Shown: positions 1-8,607 of the stretch, one piece after another
How the letters are laid out: each line of letters opens with the position of its first letter
Numbering within the stretch: the first letter of the stretch is position 1
NCBI GenBank assembly: GCA_947503525.1
Contig: CANNEA010000002.1
Location: 62,001-126,000 of the forward strand
DNA length: 64,000 nt
Reading direction: 5' to 3'
Source: an uncultured Carboxylicivirga sp.
Lineage (GTDB): Bacteria > Bacteroidota > Bacteroidia > Bacteroidales > Marinilabiliaceae
Program-made: the position numbers and the translations under genes
Notes under the pieces: generated by a model
Databases searched by the model: none
Told to the model about the DNA's origin: nothing
The model's input: only the letters and a program-made list of their open reading frames with translations

Positions 1-2887
1 AGCTCAATGAAATATTCTTTAGGCGCAGATAACTGGCATCTTCCAAAAAGCGACTCGACATTTGGTTACCTTGATCCTGATTGTTTACAATGTATCGAGG
101 CACATCGGTATATCTATTATTGGGTGTCCAGGCATTAGCAGCATCGGCGGCTAAATTGGAACTTGGTTGAACACCATCGTGCATACCCCCTGCATAATCG
201 TAGTTATATACTTTATTACCTACACTGAAATAGAAATAAAAGCTAAAATCAAAACCTTTATAAGCAAAGTTATTATTGATACCTCCAAAGAAATCGGGTA
301 GTGCCGATCCCTGACGAATACGTTCAGCATCACCATAATCACTTGTTACCTGACGTCCCGTTCCCAATGGATCAAGATAAGCAGATGTTAGCTCTTCATT
401 ATTCGTAACGTCATCTGAGGCCGTATTTGTAAACCACATTGGCATACCATTTTCAGGATTTACACCGGCCCACTCACGCATATAAAATTGATATAGATCT
501 GCACCCGGCTCAATTAATTTAGTACCTGAAATGATCTGATCAGATTCAATATTAAGTATCTCATTGGTATTAGTTGAAATATTGAAACCAAGGGTGTTTG
601 AGTAAGGCTTATCTTTTATAAGATCCACAGATAATGTGGCTTCAAAACCGGTATTAACCATGGCTCCAAGATTGGTGGTAATTGAGCCAAAACCTTTTGA
701 TGCTGATAAGGGCTTAGCAAATAGAAGTCCATCTGAATCGCGCTGGTAATATTCAAAGGATGCATCTACACGATTAAAGAATCTGGATTCTAAACCAATA
801 TTGAAAGCTGTAATTTTCTCCCAATGCAGTTCAGTATTAGCCAACTGTGCAGCCGCAAGGCCTGAATAACCACCATAATTAGCACCCCCGGCATACAAAC
901 CTAAAGAAGCATAATTACCAATACTACTGTTACCCGAAGTACCATAACTGGCTCTCAACTTTAAGTTATTTAACCAAGATAATTCCGGCATCCAGTCTTC
1001 TTCAGAAATACGCCATCCTCCACCAAATGAATAGAACACCCCGTACTTATAATTTTCACCAAAACGAGAGTTACCATCCGAACGTAAACTGGCACTTAGA
1101 TAATACTTACCGGCCAAACTGTACTTTACCTGACTTAAGTAGGAAATCATGTTCCACTCGGTAGATGAACTCGAAGGCATTTCTGGTGAGCTACCCCACA
1201 TTAATTCGTGACGGTTAGGTACTGAGAAACCAGTAACTCCCGCACTTAATCCTTCGTATTTTTCGCCATGTGCCTCGTAACCCAGTAAGGCTTCAAAGTT
1301 TGAGCGTTCATTTGATTTGTTATATCGTAATATATTCGAAATATTCCAGGCTGTATTATCTGCTACTGATTGAGTGCTACGCCCTTTTACACCAGCACCG
1401 TTACCATGATTCGGGTTATAATGATTTAAACCCTTATTCTGACTATAGTCAATCGAACCAGTTGTTCTGAAGCTTAAACTTGGCAGAATTTGAAAATCTA
1501 AAAATGCATTGATTAAACCTCGATTGGTTTTATACTCATACTTATCCATGTGGGATAAGGCAACGGGGTTAAAGTCGAAAACAGCAAGGTTATCCCAGTT
1601 GTAAGTGCCATCGGCATTTTTTACTGGCGAGGCCGCGTTGATCGCTTCAGCCGAACGTACCGGATTCGCATTTTCGGAACCTGAAGGCGGTGCATTTACT
1701 TTGGAGTGAGATAAGTGCGTACTCATACCGGCCGTTAAAAAGCTGGTGACCTTTTGAGATACATTAATTTTGTTGGTAAAGCGCTCGAAGTTGGCACCAA
1801 TTGTTGTACCACTATCACTAAAATAACCAAAGGAGAAAAATAACTGTGTATCCTGGTTTCCGCTCGATATGCTTAGATTGTAATTCTGTGTAATACCTGT
1901 TTTATATACCTGATCTCTCCAATCTGTATTGGTTAATACATTGGTTCCTGATATTAATTGGCCGGAGTCGTCTAATGGATTATCGCTTGAAAAAGGATTA
2001 AAGCCAACAATACCCTCTACTTTATCGTGAGCTATATCAATTGCTTCTGCATTGGTTTTACCATCATGAATAATAGCCTGATTATACAGCCCACGCCATG
2101 TTTGCTCATAGATCTGTGTTGAATTCATTAATGCATAACCATCCGACACACGCGTAGAAATACCAGATTGTGCATTAAAAGAAATTTGTGTTTTCCCCTT
2201 CTTACCCTTTTTGGTGGTAATCATGATAACCCCATTGGCCGCACGCGAACCATATAAAGATGATGCAGCAGCATCTTTAAGAACCGTTAAACTCTCAATA
2301 TCGTTTGGGTTAATATCCGACAAAGCTCCAGACATTGGCACGCCATCAATAATATAAAGTGGTGCACTGCCACCAAAAGAACCAATACCACGAATTCGAA
2401 CAGTGGCTGAAGCACCAGGCTGGCCTGAACTAGCAGTGACTTGCAATCCTGCAGTAGTTCCTTGCAAAGATTTCTCGAAAGATGTTACCGGACGATCTTC
2501 AATAATTTTATTATCTACCACTTCTGCAGCACCGGTAAAGGCTTCTTTGGTTGTTGTTCCGTAGGCTACAACCATAACATCTTCAATTTTCTGGCTATTT
2601 TCTGCCATGGCAACGTTAATGTTAGATCTACCCTTAACGGCTTCCTCCACAGCAGTCATTCCAATAAACGAATACAACAAAATAGTTTCGTCGTCAGGAA
2701 CCTCAATTGTATATTCTCCATCAAAATTAGTAACCGTTCCCACTGTTGTTCCTTTGATGGATATGTTTACACCGGGTAGCGTTAATCCGGTTGATAATTC
2801 AGTTACTACACCTTGTATTGTTTTTTGTGCATTTGAAAAAGCAGACAATACAAAGCTAAGTATGACAGCCAATATTAATGCCCTCAT
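1..2887 (-). CDS. SusC/RagA-type TonB-dependent outer-membrane transporter (C-terminus cut by window edge)
   Basis: The reading frame is open from an ATG at 2887 to the left edge, giving about 962 residues without the last stretch of the barrel. After a signal peptide (about 1-20) comes a carboxypeptidase-regulatory-like domain with the motif GVVTELSTGLTLPGVNISIK, then a plug with SLQGTTAGLQV and VRIRGIGSFGG and YIIDGVP, which are hallmarks of SusC proteins, then a long beta-barrel. SusC proteins import glycans or peptides across the outer membrane together with a SusD lid lipoprotein. The SusD partner should lie beyond the left edge, because transcription runs leftward. Genes upstream on the same strand encode a surface lipoprotein and a sulfotransferase, so a sulfated or phenolic substrate is possible but unproven. 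Confidence 0.95.
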   Translation of the reverse strand, partial: MRALILAVILSFVLSAFSNAQKTIQGVVTELSTGLTLPGVNISIKGTTVGTVTNFDGEYTIEVPDDETILLYSFIGMTAVEEAVKGRSNINVAMAENSQKIEDVMVVAYGTTTKEAFTGAAEVVDNKIIEDRPVTSFEKSLQGTTAGLQVTASSGQPGASATVRIRGIGSFGGSAPLYIIDGVPMSGALSDINPNDIESLTVLKDAAASSLYGSRAANGVIMITTKKGKKGKTQISFNAQSGISTRVSDGYALMNSTQIYEQTWRGLYNQAIIHDGKTNAEAIDIAHDKVEGIVGFNPFSSDNPLDDSGQLISGTNVLTNTDWRDQVYKTGITQNYNLSISSGNQDTQLFFSFGYFSDSGTTIGANFERFTNKINVSQKVTSFLTAGMSTHLSHSKVNAPPSGSENANPVRSAEAINAASPVKNADGTYNWDNLAVFDFNPVALSHMDKYEYKTNRGLINAFLDFQILPSLSFRTTGSIDYSQNKGLNHYNPNHGNGAGVKGRSTQSVADNTAWNISNILRYNKSNERSNFEALLGYEAHGEKYEGLSAGVTGFSVPNRHELMWGSSPEMPSSSSTEWNMISYLSQVKYSLAGKYYLSASLRSDGNSRFGENYKYGVFYSFGGGWRISEEDWMPELSWLNNLKLRASYGTSGNSSIGNYASLGLYAGGANYGGYSGLAAAQLANTELHWEKITAFNIGLESRFFNRVDASFEYYQRDSDGLLFAKPLSASKGFGSITTNLGAMVNTGFEATLSVDLIKDKPYSNTLGFNISTNTNEILNIESDQIISGTKLIEPGADLYQFYMREWAGVNPENGMPMWFTNTASDDVTNNEELTSAYLDPLGTGRQVTSDYGDAERIRQGSALPDFFGGINNNFAYKGFDFSFYFYFSVGNKVYNYDYAGGMHDGVQPSSNLAADAANAWTPNNRYTDVPRYIVNNQDQGNQMSSRFLEDASYLRLKNISLS

Positions 2888-3019
2888 ATTATTTTTATTA
2901 ATTAAGTATTAATACTTTAAAAAAATTATAGCCCTCACATATGTGAAGAAAAGCCAGAAGTGGTATGGTTAAATACTAGTGATACTAAGTATGATTACTA
3001 AACACCACTAGCATTTATT
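2888..3019 (-). promoter_or_regulatory. 5' region of the susC gene with two perfect palindromes
   Basis: The 132-base gap holds a perfect 14-bp palindrome AAGTATTAATACTT at 2904-2917 and a perfect 12-bp palindrome TCACATATGTGA at 2935-2946. No convincing TAnnTTTG box was found on the minus strand here, so the transporter may be read through from the lipoprotein gene upstream. A role as operator or as RNA structure is inference. Confidence 0.35.
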
Positions 3020-4678
3020 TTATTGACAATCTGCGACTAAAATTGGAATAGCTGTTTCTCTTGGTAATTCATCAGCATAATCTAAATGATAGAAACTAGC
3101 TTTATAACTAGGATTATAATCCTTATCAAATTCTCCAGCCAAAATACGATTTAACAAATCACTCATTGAGCACAATGTAACGTCATGATCAGATGGCATA
3201 ACCATTTCTAAGTAGTTACCGCTATAACCAAAAGCTGCAAGGTTCGGAAAAGCATTAAATTCAGTAACGTCATTCAAATCCATCTGTATGGTGCTTTGAA
3301 CTTCTAACAACTCATCAAATCCACTAAGTATACAATCAGTAGTACTTACTGGAGTTCGAAAGGAAATATTTATAGAATTCGCTCCATCTAAAACACTAAA
3401 TCCGTGAAACCAAGCTGTTTTTTCACTAATAATGATGTTATAACGTTGATTGTGTATATCCGATGATTTTTTTAGGGAATTAAAAATACTAACAACAGGA
3501 TTATCGTTACCATTGCTATTACATTCAATTTTGCTTCCCCCAATTTCGCTTACGGCATTTAAGCCTTCATAACTATCAAATTTGTTATTTCTGATATATA
3601 CATCACCATTGATAAAAGTAAGCTTGTCAAAAGCAGACAATTCAAATGCCGCATTATCTCCACCTGTAGAGCCTCCAATAGATGAACCGATTCCATTATT
3701 ATTATCGGATATGGTGAAGTCACCATCAATCAGCTCTAAATTATTACATTTTATTTCCTCAAAAAAGTAAATCTCGTTTAGAGATAAACTTCCCATTTTG
3801 CTACCTGAGTAATCCAGAAGCTTTAGGAAAGACGCAAAAATTGTTAAATCACCAACCTCTCCTAAGGTCACAGTAACTCTATCATCTTTTTGCTCTTCGT
3901 TACCGAGACTTGTAAGATTCACATTCCCTCTCACATTGGCATATGATAAATCAAGGTTTATTAATTTACTTTGGTACCATTTATCCTTGTTGTCAATCAC
4001 TAAATTTCCGCCAACAACATCTAAAACTGGTGTTAAAAGAGTTGTTAGATATAAATTGTTAGAACACATATATCCACTCTCAATATAAACCAATTTATCT
4101 GCACTAAATGAAGTTAATGACGGATTATCAGTAATATATACTCCATTTCCAACACTTATCAATTCAGTAAATGACACTTCACTATCTTCAACACTTATAT
4201 CATTAATGATTAATGCCCCATTAATATGCTGTATGGTATTAAAGGAAAGCTCCGATCCACCAACTACCTCAAGTTCGTTTCCTATCATAGTAACGGCATT
4301 CATCATTTCAACATGCTCGCTTTTTGAAACAACTACTTTACCTGAAACAATACTGGCTCCACTGTTTTTTAAATTCGTATAATCCTCATTGGTAAGCACA
4401 TTACCATAAAACACCATCGATGAATTGTATTCTACTGTTTCTTCAAGTTCTTGAAGTTGCGCCAAGAGAGTATCAAAATCACCATTCATTGCCAGAATGC
4501 TTGCTTCTAATTTTGCAATTTCAGCTAACAAAGCCGCCTGTTGATCTTCTTCATACTTGCTAAGCTTTTCATCAAGGTCATTAATTTGCTTTTGCAAATT
4601 ATCAATATCTTCTTTTACACAACCATTAAGAATAATAGCTGCCATAAAAAACAGAAATGATAGTTTTATAAATTTCAT
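3020..4678 (-). CDS. Surface lipoprotein with N-terminal coiled coil and leucine-rich/L-domain-like repeats
   Basis: A 552-residue protein. The signal peptide ends at a lipobox with Cys20 followed by VKED, an acidic-basic pattern typical of Bacteroidota lipoproteins exported to the cell surface. Residues about 22-85 form a heptad-rich coiled coil (DNLQKQINDLDEKLSKYEED). The rest consists of repeated segments of the form hydrophobic-x-G-x-hydrophobic with NNxxLTSF-like turns (ITDNPSLTSFS, IRNNKFDSYEGLN), resembling receptor L-domain or BspA-like LRR solenoids. It ends in a Cys-containing tail without a T9SS domain. It sits between the sulfotransferase gene and susC on the same strand, so it may be a substrate-binding or adhesive accessory. 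The specific function is unknown. Confidence 0.7.
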   Translation of the reverse strand: MKFIKLSFLFFMAAIILNGCVKEDIDNLQKQINDLDEKLSKYEEDQQAALLAEIAKLEASILAMNGDFDTLLAQLQELEETVEYNSSMVFYGNVLTNEDYTNLKNSGASIVSGKVVVSKSEHVEMMNAVTMIGNELEVVGGSELSFNTIQHINGALIINDISVEDSEVSFTELISVGNGVYITDNPSLTSFSADKLVYIESGYMCSNNLYLTTLLTPVLDVVGGNLVIDNKDKWYQSKLINLDLSYANVRGNVNLTSLGNEEQKDDRVTVTLGEVGDLTIFASFLKLLDYSGSKMGSLSLNEIYFFEEIKCNNLELIDGDFTISDNNNGIGSSIGGSTGGDNAAFELSAFDKLTFINGDVYIRNNKFDSYEGLNAVSEIGGSKIECNSNGNDNPVVSIFNSLKKSSDIHNQRYNIIISEKTAWFHGFSVLDGANSINISFRTPVSTTDCILSGFDELLEVQSTIQMDLNDVTEFNAFPNLAAFGYSGNYLEMVMPSDHDVTLCSMSDLLNRILAGEFDKDYNPSYKASFYHLDYADELPRETAIPILVADCQ

Positions 4679-4741
4679 ATTAAGTAATTTTAGTGTGGTA
4701 TTTTTTGTTAATCAAATGTATTTATCATCGCATTATTTGTG

Positions 4742-4773
4742 GTCTCATGTGGTTTTCATGTGTCTCAGTCTCA
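4742..4773 (-). promoter_or_regulatory. Three GTCTCA hexamers upstream of the lipoprotein-susC genes
   Basis: GTCTCA (minus strand TGAGAC) occurs at 4742-4747, 4762-4767 and 4768-4773, the last two in tandem. A minus-strand -7-like box TACATTTG lies at 4713-4720, between these and the start at 4678. The same hexamer occurs in the promoter regions near 8490 and 10105. Binding by one of the two neighbouring AraC-type regulators is inference. Confidence 0.35.
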
Positions 4774-4817
4774 CTAAATATGCGATTATCTATAATTTAA
4801 AATATTAGTATCCAAGC

Positions 4818-6668
4818 CTATAGGATATCTGGATAGAGGCTCAAACGTTCTGATCTAAAAACAGCTCCTGTAGCCTTTGGGAATAGTACCTGTGCATCAA
4901 AAACCAATTCACCTTGCTCTGTAACTTCAATCATTCGTGCTTTAAACGGAAATTCATAATTGATAATCCCAGGCATTAGAAAACGATTACCTGTAATTCT
5001 CCCAAAATCTACATCGCTTATAAAAGGTGAATAAGCTGATACTCCCAGGTTCTCTCCATATGACCATACTTGCTTAATCGTTTTATTCACTATGTCTATT
5101 TTATATTCAACTCCCATACTATAGGATATTTCGGGTTGCTCAAATATTGATAAAGCTCCGGTCCTATTCCCATTGTTAAAATAAAACAGATTACCATTAG
5201 GTAAAATTAAGGGTGCATGCTGTCCCCATGGCCAACTAAAGCCTTCTCCATCAGCAACACCATTTTGTATCTCTTGCGAAAACACCTGATTATTTTCATC
5301 AATTGCCTTAAGTAAATAATCTCTTGTATCTAGAGATCCGTTGCCATCGCGACCTGATAATTCCCATCCCGCATGTGGTGCAATAATCCATATTGGCTCA
5401 TTATCTTTTGTTAGTTTAATGAGTCCCTGATTTCTTGCCGAAACAATGATGCATTCATCATTCTCATCATACCACAGTGCATTAACATGAGCCCAGTCAC
5501 TTGCTCCGGCTTTCAGATAGAGAAAGTCTCTATCAACGTCAAGAACATCACGTAAATTCCACTCATTTATTATATCACCAGTTTCACGATCAATCTCAAT
5601 AATAAAGTCGCCCGTAGTATTAATATTGGCTCCTTTATATAAAATTGGTTCTGCTGTTTTTTTGGTTACACAAGCCAATAAGTTACCTGTCACAGGTTTT
5701 TCATATACTGAATAATCAAAAACATAGTCCGCTGGTAATCTCCAATTACGAATCAAGTTACCCAGTACATCTACTTCCATAACAGAATGGGATTGGATGG
5801 TGTAAAAATTACCATTGGCTAAGGGTTCAAACGAACTCCATACCAAACCTTCCGGTAATATCTTTGTAAGATTAAGATACCAACGAATATCTCCATTATC
5901 ATCAAAAATAAATGGTGTTTTTCCACCTTCAGAGTTTGATGCAAAGGACGACATATAGCCACTTAAATGCATACCTGGCTCCATCTTAGTTTTATCAATG
6001 GTATTTATGCTAACCGTAGGTAATAGTTCATGTAATGGATCGGTAGTAATTTCAAGTGTATCTGTGGCTCTTATTTGGCCATTCTCATTTAATAAACTAA
6101 CAACTACTTTATTGGTATAATCGGCATACAAACCCAGAACAGGAATTGCATGTGATTCTTGGAAGGATTTAAATTGCTTTGATAAAGTGATGCCATTAAC
6201 TTCTTTTCCTAATACCGAAATTGAAATCAAATTCTTCACCTTACCATTGTACTTTAAACTTGCTGTTAAGGGAGCAATCCCTGATGGATTTATACGAATC
6301 TCATAACTCTCTTCATTAAATTCACCAATAGAATTAAGCTCCAGGTCTTCATCGTTCAGTTCTAAACGACATCTCCAATTAACTTTATCAAAAGCATAAT
6401 CTGTTATCATCCAATTAGGGACAATAAGGGAATTGGCTCCTTCAAAGTTAAGTTCAAGTGAATCGCCTGACTCGTGTGCACTAATTTCCAAAAGAAGCAT
6501 ACTATTTTGATTCATGGTATACAACTCGTTTTTCAAGGAGTTGATATCGTTGATCTTAATAAGTAACTTTTGCTGAGCTTCCAGCTCACTTATTTCATCA
6601 TGCAAATCTTTAGTACATGATATAATAGAAAGGCTTAATGCTATTCCTAATATTATTTTTTTAAACAT
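4818..6668 (-). CDS. Arylsulfate sulfotransferase (ASST family) lipoprotein
   Basis: A 616-residue protein with a lipoprotein signal (Cys18 followed by TKD) and a short coiled coil (about 20-50), then an N-terminal beta domain and a six-bladed propeller of the ASST family. ASST enzymes move sulfate from one phenolic ester to another phenol without PAPS, through a histidine intermediate. Four positions match the family's active-site set in order: His293 (IQSHSV), His394 (DWAHVNAL), Arg412 (SARNQG) and His484 (WGQHAPLILPNGN). Family members are usually soluble periplasmic proteins, so lipid anchoring and the coiled-coil tether are noteworthy. It lies 139 bp upstream of the LRR-like lipoprotein gene. 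Sulfate donor and acceptor cannot be read from sequence. Confidence 0.88.
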   Translation of the reverse strand: MFKKIILGIALSLSIISCTKDLHDEISELEAQQKLLIKINDINSLKNELYTMNQNSMLLLEISAHESGDSLELNFEGANSLIVPNWMITDYAFDKVNWRCRLELNDEDLELNSIGEFNEESYEIRINPSGIAPLTASLKYNGKVKNLISISVLGKEVNGITLSKQFKSFQESHAIPVLGLYADYTNKVVVSLLNENGQIRATDTLEITTDPLHELLPTVSINTIDKTKMEPGMHLSGYMSSFASNSEGGKTPFIFDDNGDIRWYLNLTKILPEGLVWSSFEPLANGNFYTIQSHSVMEVDVLGNLIRNWRLPADYVFDYSVYEKPVTGNLLACVTKKTAEPILYKGANINTTGDFIIEIDRETGDIINEWNLRDVLDVDRDFLYLKAGASDWAHVNALWYDENDECIIVSARNQGLIKLTKDNEPIWIIAPHAGWELSGRDGNGSLDTRDYLLKAIDENNQVFSQEIQNGVADGEGFSWPWGQHAPLILPNGNLFYFNNGNRTGALSIFEQPEISYSMGVEYKIDIVNKTIKQVWSYGENLGVSAYSPFISDVDFGRITGNRFLMPGIINYEFPFKARMIEVTEQGELVFDAQVLFPKATGAVFRSERLSLYPDIL

Positions 6669-6722
6669 AACATTGTATAATTTATGCCCACGAAAGCATT
6701 ACTCTAAATTGAATTAGAAATA

Positions 6723-6749
6723 AGGGGCTGATTTAAATGGTCAGCCCCT
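6723..6749 (-). terminator. Hairpin downstream of the four-repeat protein gene
   Basis: Perfect 9-bp arms AGGGGCTGA/TCAGCCCCT with a 9-base loop lie just after the stop codon at 6764, followed on the minus strand by TATTTC. It probably ends the 6764-8380 transcript before the sulfotransferase gene. Confidence 0.65.
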
Positions 6750-6763
6750 GTAATTGAAATATA

Positions 6764-8380
6764 TTATTGCTTTATAATTTTAATAACCTTTGTTTCACCA
6801 TTTAGCTTAATTGATAAAAGGTAAATACCATTCGACATATTGGATATATCAATTGTGTTTTTATCCGAATTAAGTTCAAGTGTTTTAATGGCTGAACCTG
6901 AAGTGTTATATATCGTTAAAGTGGCATCCGAGCTAAGGTTAACAACTATAAAATCACTGGCTGGATTTGGATAAACATTAAAACTAAAATCCGTATCTGC
7001 ATTAATAGCTGTTAGAACATTATTAACTGTTCCATCACCAGATATTCCAATAGTAGAATCATCCCAACCATTCTGAGGTACTAAATCTGTATCTACTCCA
7101 TTGTACGCAAACGGTTGACCTGTACCTCCGCTTAGGAAGTTTAGTTCCCAGGCTTCGGTTAATCCTGAAGCTAACGTGGAAGTATTCCATGTTATTGCGA
7201 TCTGCCCATCATATGCATTACTTGGATCGGATAATACGAAATAAGGTTTTTCATTTAACAGTGTTTCTGCCTCTACATATGTACCTGCTAGTGCGCCTCC
7301 ATAAGGGCCTCCTGTAATAGTCACGGTCCGTGCAACAAAATTATCTTCGGTTCCATCACCTGATACTCCCATGGTAGAATCATCCCAACCATTCTGAGGT
7401 ACCAAATCTGTATCTGCTCCATTGTACGCAAACGGTTGACCTGTACCTCCGCTTAGAAAGTTAAGTTCCCAGGCTTCGGTTAATCCCGAAGCTAACGTGG
7501 AAGTATTCCATGTTATTGCGATCTGCCCATCATATGCATTACTTGGATCGGATAATACGAAATAAGGTTTTTCATTTAACAGTGTTTCTGCCTCTACATA
7601 TGTACCTGCTAGTGCGCCTCCATAAGGCCCTCCTGTAATAGTCACAGTGCGTGCAACAAAATTATCTTCCGTTCCATCACCAGACAATCCAATAGTAGAA
7701 TCATCCCAACCATTCTGAGGTACTAAATCTGTATCTGCTCCATTGTACGCAAACGGTTGACCTGTACCTCCGCTTAGAAAGTTAAGTTCCCAGGCTTCGG
7801 TTAATCCTGAAGCTAATGTGGAAGTATTCCATGTTATTGCGATCTGCCCATCATATGCATTACTTGGATCGGATAATACGAAATAAGGTTTTTCATTTAA
7901 CAGTGTTTCTGCCTCTACATATGTACCTGCTAATGCGCCTCCATAAGGGCCTCCTGTAATAGTCACGGTCCGTGCAACAAAATTATCTTCGGTTCCATCA
8001 CCAGACAATCCAATAGTAGAATCATCCCAACCATTCTGAGGTACTAAATCTGTATCTGCTCCATTGTACGCAAACGGTTGACCTGTACCTCCGCTTAGAA
8101 AGTTAAGTTCCCAGGCTTCGGTTAATCCTGAAGCTAACGTGGAAGTATTCCATGTTATTGCGATCTGCCCATCATATGCATTACTTGGATCGGATAATAC
8201 GAAATAAGGTTTTTCATTTAACAGTGTTTCTGCCTCTACATATGCACCTGCTAGTGCGCCTCCATAAGGGCCTCCTGTAATAGTCACGGTCCGTTGTGCA
8301 TTTACATCAAATCCTGATAAGCTTAACATCAATAGACAGAGGGCTGCAATTGTGTTTAATCTTAGTAGTAGTCGTTTCAT
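6764..8380 (-). CDS. Secreted protein with four near-identical 107-residue repeats and a T9SS sorting domain
   Basis: A 538-residue protein: signal peptide 1-29 ending in DVNAQ, then four tandem 107-residue units (about 30-136, 137-243, 244-350, 351-456), each starting RTVTITGGPYGGALAGTYVE and containing WELNFLSGGTGQPFAYNG and PQNGWDDSTIG, then a linker and a type A T9SS C-terminal sorting domain (about 465-538, YPNPASDFIVVNL to IKIIKQ). Units differ at only a few residues (A/T after ALAG; TIGLSG/TMGVSG/TIGISG). I do not recognise the repeat family; glycine and aromatic content suggest small beta-sandwich domains. It is probably on the cell surface or released. A promoter and a terminator of its own suggest a monocistronic gene. 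Confidence 0.75.
   Translation of the reverse strand: MKRLLLRLNTIAALCLLMLSLSGFDVNAQRTVTITGGPYGGALAGAYVEAETLLNEKPYFVLSDPSNAYDGQIAITWNTSTLASGLTEAWELNFLSGGTGQPFAYNGADTDLVPQNGWDDSTIGLSGDGTEDNFVARTVTITGGPYGGALAGTYVEAETLLNEKPYFVLSDPSNAYDGQIAITWNTSTLASGLTEAWELNFLSGGTGQPFAYNGADTDLVPQNGWDDSTIGLSGDGTEDNFVARTVTITGGPYGGALAGTYVEAETLLNEKPYFVLSDPSNAYDGQIAITWNTSTLASGLTEAWELNFLSGGTGQPFAYNGADTDLVPQNGWDDSTMGVSGDGTEDNFVARTVTITGGPYGGALAGTYVEAETLLNEKPYFVLSDPSNAYDGQIAITWNTSTLASGLTEAWELNFLSGGTGQPFAYNGVDTDLVPQNGWDDSTIGISGDGTVNNVLTAINADTDFSFNVYPNPASDFIVVNLSSDATLTIYNTSGSAIKTLELNSDKNTIDISNMSNGIYLLSIKLNGETKVIKIIKQ
7013..8293 (-). repeat. Four tandem 321-bp coding repeats
   Basis: Units run about 8293-7973, 7972-7652, 7651-7331 and 7330-7013. 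The same phrase recurs at 7321, 7642, 7963 and 8284, exactly 321 bases apart. Near-identity at the DNA level, including synonymous sites, points to recent amplification or ongoing gene conversion, and copy number could vary between strains. Confidence 0.95.
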
Positions 8381-8450
8381 AAATAAAATTTGTTAATTAA
8401 TACTCATCTGATTTAACCTGATTAGTTAATCGAGACTTGGCAAATATATT

Positions 8451-8480
8451 TTATAACGGCAAGGGTGTAGTGTCTTCAAA
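8451..8480 (-). promoter_or_regulatory. Bacteroidota-type promoter of the four-repeat protein gene
   Basis: On the minus strand, TTTG (8480-8477), 18 bases, then TATATTTG (8458-8451) matches the TTTG-N19-TAnnTTTG pattern. It would start a transcript near 8445, about 65 bases before the ATG at 8380. Confidence 0.6.
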
Positions 8481-8489
8481 ATATCAGTA

Positions 8490-8568
8490 GTCTCATTCTC
8501 ATAAAAATCATATTTAAATGACAACTAAATGCAACTAGAACATTGGGATACTACACTTTAGGTGAGAC
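8490..8568. promoter_or_regulatory. Inverted GTCTCA...TGAGAC pair upstream of the four-repeat gene
   Basis: GTCTCA at 8490-8495 lies 9 bases upstream of the -33 box. TGAGAC follows at 8563-8568 in the opposite orientation, 73 bases away, and is followed by AAAATTG. The intergenic region at 10105-10184 has the same pair at 74 bases. This is a candidate looping or activator site. Confidence 0.35.
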
Positions 8569-8607
8569 AAAATTGGATGAAAGTATCTCGATATTACAGC
8601 CAAATAC

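Noticed and set aside
7013-8293. Regular spacing that could suggest a CRISPR array
   Set aside because: The period is 321 bases, the repeats are coding and in frame, and no short repeat-spacer pattern exists.
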